DNA from: Firm-13 sp964617375
GTDB taxonomy: Bacteria > Bacillota > Clostridia > Saccharofermentanales > Saccharofermentanaceae
Direction of reading: 5' to 3'
Length of the DNA: 64,000 nucleotides
NCBI GenBank assembly: GCA_964617375.1
Contig: CAZTXQ010000010.1
Location: forward strand, 1-64,000
Part shown: positions 61,251 to 64,000 of the stretch, one piece after another
Layout of the letters: each line of letters starts with the position of its first letter
Numbering within the stretch: position 1 is the stretch's first letter
The notes under the pieces: model-generated
What the model was told of the DNA's origin: nothing
Databases searched by the model: none
Seen by the model: only the letters and a program-made list of their open reading frames with translations
Program-made: the position numbers and the translations under genes

Positions 61251-62885
61251 ATGAATATTACAGATTTTTTGGCGCGGAATGCGCGGCAATACGGTGAAGA
61301 GACATGTCTGATTGAGATCAATCTTGATCTTCAGGAACGCCATAATGTTATCTGGAAGGAATTTGACTTAATTGAGAATAATCCGGCCGGAGAGTACCGG
61401 CGGGAAATGACCTGGAGCGTCTTTGACGAGAAGGCGAACCGTATGGCAAATCTTCTTCTGAAGCGCGGGATCGGCAAGGGCGACAAGGTCGCAATCCTTC
61501 TGATGAACTGCCTCGAGTGGCTTCCGATTTACTTCGGGATACTGAGATCCGGCGCGACGGTCGTTCCGCTCAATTTCCGCTATACCGCCGACGAAATCAA
61601 ATATTGCCTCGGCCTTTCGGATTCGTCTGCACTCGTTTTCGGGCCGGAGTTCATAGGCCGGGTAGAGGGCATTTACGATCAGATACCCGAAGTGAAAACA
61701 CTTCTTTTCGCGGGCGAGAACCGTCCGTCATTCTCCGAGAATTACGATCGCCTGACGGCGAACTGCTCGTCCGTCAATCCCGGCATTCCTTTGGATGAAG
61801 AAGAAGACGCGGCGATCTACTTCTCGTCCGGCACGACCGGCTTCCCGAAGGCGATCCTTCATTCGCACAAGAGCCTCCTTTCCGCCTGTTATACCGAACA
61901 GAACCACCACGGACAGACCAGAAACGACAATTTCCTCTGCATTCCGCCGCTCTATCATACGGGCGCGAAAATGCACTGGTTCGGCAGTCTTCTCGCGGGC
62001 AGCAACGCGGTCCTCCTGCGCGGCATCAAGCCGGAATGGATTCTTCGCACCATCTCGGAAGAGAAGATCACAATTGCCTGGCTTCTGGTTCCGTGGGCAC
62101 AGGATATTCTTGACGCGATCGAGCGCGGCGACGTGAAGCTCGCCGATTACGATCTTTCGTCATGGCGACTGATGCATATCGGCGCACAGCCGGTGCCTCC
62201 GAGTCTGATTCACCGCTGGAAGCAGTATTTTCCGAATCATCAGTACGATACGAATTACGGGTTAAGCGAATCCATCGGGCCCGGATGTGTTCATCTGGGC
62301 GTCGAGAACATCAATAAGGTCGGAGCCATCGGCAAGCCGGGCTATCTCTGGGAGGCTGTTATAGCCGATGAGAGCGGCAAACCCGTCGCACCGGGAGAGG
62401 TCGGCGAGCTGGTCGTCCGCGGTCCCGGCGTTATGAAATGCTATTACAACGATCCGGAGGCGACGGATAAGATCTTAAAGGACGGATGGCTCTTTACCGG
62501 AGATATGGCCCGGGAAGACGAGGAAGGGTTCATATATCTGGTCGACCGCAAAAAAGACGTGATCATCAGCGGCGGCGAGAATATTTACCCGGTGCAGATC
62601 GAAGATTTCCTTCGGTCCAACGCGGCCGTTAAAGATGTCGCGGTCATAGGACTCGCAGACCCGCGTTTAGGAGAGATCGCGGCGGCTGTCATCGAGGTCA
62701 AGCCGGATCATTCTCTTACCGAAGAAGATATCGAAGCCTTCTGCGCGCCTCTGCCCCGCTACAAGCGCCCACGCAAGGTGATCTTCGACGCGGTTCCGAG
62801 AAATCCCACGGGCAAGATCGAGAAGCCGAAGCTGCGCGAAAAGTACGGCGCCGCACACCTGATCGAAGACCAGTCCCAGGGCTGA
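61251..62885 (+). CDS. Acyl-CoA synthetase (AMP-binding)
   Basis: The 544-residue adenylate-forming enzyme has the P-loop YFSSGTTGFPKAIL, the aromatic-box motif YGLSES, the hinge GDMAREDEEGFIYLVDRKKDVI, and the catalytic lysine in PTGKIEKP. Activates a carboxylic acid as acyl-AMP and then acyl-CoA; the acid is unknown. ATG 61251 fits the GGAAGGATGGGG site better than the one nine bases upstream. Confidence 0.93.
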   Translation: MNITDFLARNARQYGEETCLIEINLDLQERHNVIWKEFDLIENNPAGEYRREMTWSVFDEKANRMANLLLKRGIGKGDKVAILLMNCLEWLPIYFGILRSGATVVPLNFRYTADEIKYCLGLSDSSALVFGPEFIGRVEGIYDQIPEVKTLLFAGENRPSFSENYDRLTANCSSVNPGIPLDEEEDAAIYFSSGTTGFPKAILHSHKSLLSACYTEQNHHGQTRNDNFLCIPPLYHTGAKMHWFGSLLAGSNAVLLRGIKPEWILRTISEEKITIAWLLVPWAQDILDAIERGDVKLADYDLSSWRLMHIGAQPVPPSLIHRWKQYFPNHQYDTNYGLSESIGPGCVHLGVENINKVGAIGKPGYLWEAVIADESGKPVAPGEVGELVVRGPGVMKCYYNDPEATDKILKDGWLFTGDMAREDEEGFIYLVDRKKDVIISGGENIYPVQIEDFLRSNAAVKDVAVIGLADPRLGEIAAAVIEVKPDHSLTEEDIEAFCAPLPRYKRPRKVIFDAVPRNPTGKIEKPKLREKYGAAHLIEDQSQG

Positions 62886-62909
62886 GAAAAACACAGCGAC
62901 AGGAAAAGC

Positions 62910-62981
62910 GGGCTGACTCGAGACGAGAGCCCTTATGAAAGCACCCTGAATGGTGGACGAAAAAGTCCGGCTTTGGGGTGC
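62910..62981 (+). terminator. Two hairpins after the acyl-CoA synthetase gene
   Basis: GGGCT/AGCCC (62910-62932) and GCACCC...GGACgaaaaaGTCC...GGGTGC (62941-62981). No long T run follows, so terminator function is only probable. Confidence 0.45.
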
Positions 62982-63084
62982 TGATCATTTTGAAATATCA
63001 CCTTTTTCTGTCTCGCCCTCGTTGGAACGTTCTCGTTGGTACGAGACCATTGGCACGTACACGTTGGCACGAAATCGGCTATAC

Positions 63085-63116
63085 CTTAACAAGGAAAAAG
63101 ATTTTCGGAATCATAA
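63085..63116 (+). repeat. Short element shared with the 49.3-kb array
   Basis: CTTAACAAGGAA (63085-63096) followed by TTCGGAATCATAA (63104-63116) matches 49275-49306 at 24 of 25 positions with the same 7-base gap, upstream of a hairpin array in both cases. Confidence 0.7.
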
Positions 63117-63215
63117 TGTATTTTCTACGATTAAGCGGTCCCTTCCCGGGCACATCTTGGGGTCTGTCCCGGGGGGCCTGATTTGGAGCAACAAGAATGA
63201 GGTTCAAGCCATTCA

Positions 63216-63540
63216 TCAATGATTACCCACCAAATCCGCCATTTCAGTCTTTTGGTGTGTAGATCAATGAGCAATTATACGGTTATTCGTCAATGATCAC
63301 CTACTAAGTGCGTCATTTATTCCATATTGTATATATATCATTGTGCATTTATACAGTTATTTGTCAATGATCTACACACCGAATCAGTCATTTTTGTATT
63401 TTGGTGGGTAATCAATGAGGAGAAATGCGTTTGTCGGTGCCGTCGGTACATATAAACAAAAGCTTTTCGCGAGTGAATATATGTACTGGCACTCGAGAAC
63501 CGGTTAATTCGTCAATGATAAACCACCATATTCATAAAAC
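63216..63540 (-). repeat. Hairpin repeat array C (five units of about 74 bp)
   Basis: TCAATGAT boxes start at 63216, 63290, 63364 and 63512, with a degenerate TCGGTGCC at 63434: spacings 74, 74, 70 and 78. Units contain inverted repeats: ACCCACCAAA/TTTGGTGTGT, ACACACCGAA/TTTGGTGGGT, GTACATATA/TATATGTAC and CATATTC/GAATATG. Spacers between hairpins, for example GCAATTATACGGTTATTCG, match those of array B as reverse complement, so array C runs in the opposite sense. No gene is seen from 62886 to 63789. Confidence 0.75.
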
Positions 63541-63739
63541 CGATGAGAGAATATGTTTTCGAACGAAAGTAGCAATAACTCAAACTGTACTCGAGGCTTA
63601 AGTATGTGGACATGCCAATCACACTATATAGACAAGCGGAATTGCCTGCCGGAAAGCACAGAAAGGATCTGCATCAAACTTCAAGTTGGCCAACTCTTTT
63701 TTCGCGCCCCAAAACGATGCCACGCCGGCCGTATAAAGG

Positions 63740-63745
63740 TATAAT
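63740..63745 (+). promoter_or_regulatory. Probable -10 element of the alarmone synthetase gene
   Basis: TATAAT 45 bases before the start, with a poor -35. Confidence 0.4.
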
Positions 63746-63789
63746 TAGGAGAGAGGAACAGCCAATGGACAAAGTAAAGGTGATGCAAA

Positions 63790-64000
63790 ATGCAGGAAAT
63801 TGATTATTCGTCTGCGAGGTGTCTTTACGACGGTGTGCCGAAGAATATGCCGGATCTCGATGCCGCCGAAATGGTGCGAGCCCTCCTGGCCGTAGAAAAC
63901 ATCTACGCGGGGGCGGCCCGGGAGATTTCCACCAAGCTTGAGAATTTGAACGACGAGTTCCGGTTCACAATGGACAGGAATCCGATCCACAGTATCAACA
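63790..64000 (+). CDS. Small alarmone synthetase, 5' part (RelQ/YjbM-like)
   Basis: The gene runs off the right edge; 70 residues are seen. The sequence MQEIDYSSARCLYDGVPKNM, AAREISTKLENLNDEF and DRNPIHSIN matches the N-terminus of single-domain GTP pyrophosphokinases (RelQ/YjbM), which make (p)ppGpp; the ISTKLENLNDEF helix and RNPIHxI motif precede the catalytic domain. The AAAGGTG site sits eight bases before the ATG. Confidence 0.85.
   Translation, partial: MQEIDYSSARCLYDGVPKNMPDLDAAEMVRALLAVENIYAGAAREISTKLENLNDEFRFTMDRNPIHSIN

Noticed and set aside
63216..63540. CRISPR array
   Set aside because: Only about five units, no constant repeat with unique spacers; the variable part is the palindrome, and no cas genes are present.
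63606..63803. A 65-codon frame before the alarmone synthetase gene
   Set aside because: It runs over the likely promoter and overlaps the better-supported start at 63790; no family resemblance.

Overview
The window looks like a chromosomal segment of an anaerobic, gut- or rumen-type Firmicute of the class Clostridia. The evidence is the two-subunit iron-sulfur L-serine dehydratase, the CbiMQO nickel/cobalt transporter, ferredoxin-fused oxidoreductases, a YgiQ radical-SAM protein, AGGAGG-type ribosome binding sites and the absence of respiratory genes. No rRNA, tRNA or CRISPR array was seen. The species is not identifiable from this sequence alone; a Lachnospiraceae-like genome is an inference.

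Layout. 1-2.9 kb: end of an IS630-type transposase, then a minus-strand arsenic/thiol-type operon (arsR, COG0701 permease, ferredoxin-DUF2703 protein, small thioredoxin-like protein) with a well-formed promoter and operator. 2.9-4.9 kb: a divergent class I isoprenoid-synthase-like protein and an AraC regulator. 5-7.6 kb: intracellular GH5 and secreted GH16 beta-glucanases. 7.6-8.1 kb: IS630 remnant with tandem repeats. 8.2-18.5 kb: EamA transporter with a His-rich tail, decayed glycosyltransferase, two acetyltransferases, cupin, Pit phosphate transporter with its DUF47 partner, YeiH exporter with a divergent LysR, and assorted singletons. 18.5-21.6 kb: nickel/cobalt module (CsoR/InrS-like sensor, structured leader with terminator, CbiM-CbiQ-CbiO). 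21.7-24.4 kb: ferredoxin, thioredoxin, Crp/Fnr regulator and a split permease. 24.5-32.1 kb: DUF6311 membrane protein, phosphatase, serine dehydratase, YgiQ, YbaK-type deacylase, small membrane protein.

32.3-49.1 kb is the metabolic centrepiece: a divergent sugar locus. The minus arm has a DUF4432 mutarotase-like protein, a GatZ/KbaZ-like aldolase subunit and a PfkB kinase. The plus arm has a ribose-type ABC importer, DhaK-like and DhaL kinase subunits, a DeoR regulator, a class II aldolase, a second PfkB kinase, a pentulose/hexulose-phosphate 3-epimerase, a 6-phospho-3-hexuloisomerase-like SIS protein, a second DUF4432 protein and a D-lyxose/mannose-type isomerase; transketolase follows after a terminator. 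Together they read as import, mutarotation, isomerisation, phosphorylation, epimerisation and aldol cleavage of an unusual aldose or ketose whose identity is unresolved. The DhaK homologue lacks two active-site histidines.

49.2-49.9 kb holds an array of hairpin repeats beside a collapsed IS200-type transposase; a related array lies at 63.2-63.5 kb in the opposite orientation. 49.9-54.6 kb: GntR regulator divergent from hypB, a large flavin/iron-sulfur oxidoreductase, and hypA, a nickel-maturation cassette with no hydrogenase in sight. 54.6-64 kb: TM2 protein, AP endonuclease, NUDIX hydrolase, an unknown protein, ferredoxin-fused aldo/keto reductase, metallophosphoesterase, TVP38-type membrane protein, acyl-CoA synthetase, and the start of a small alarmone (p)ppGpp synthetase cut by the window end.
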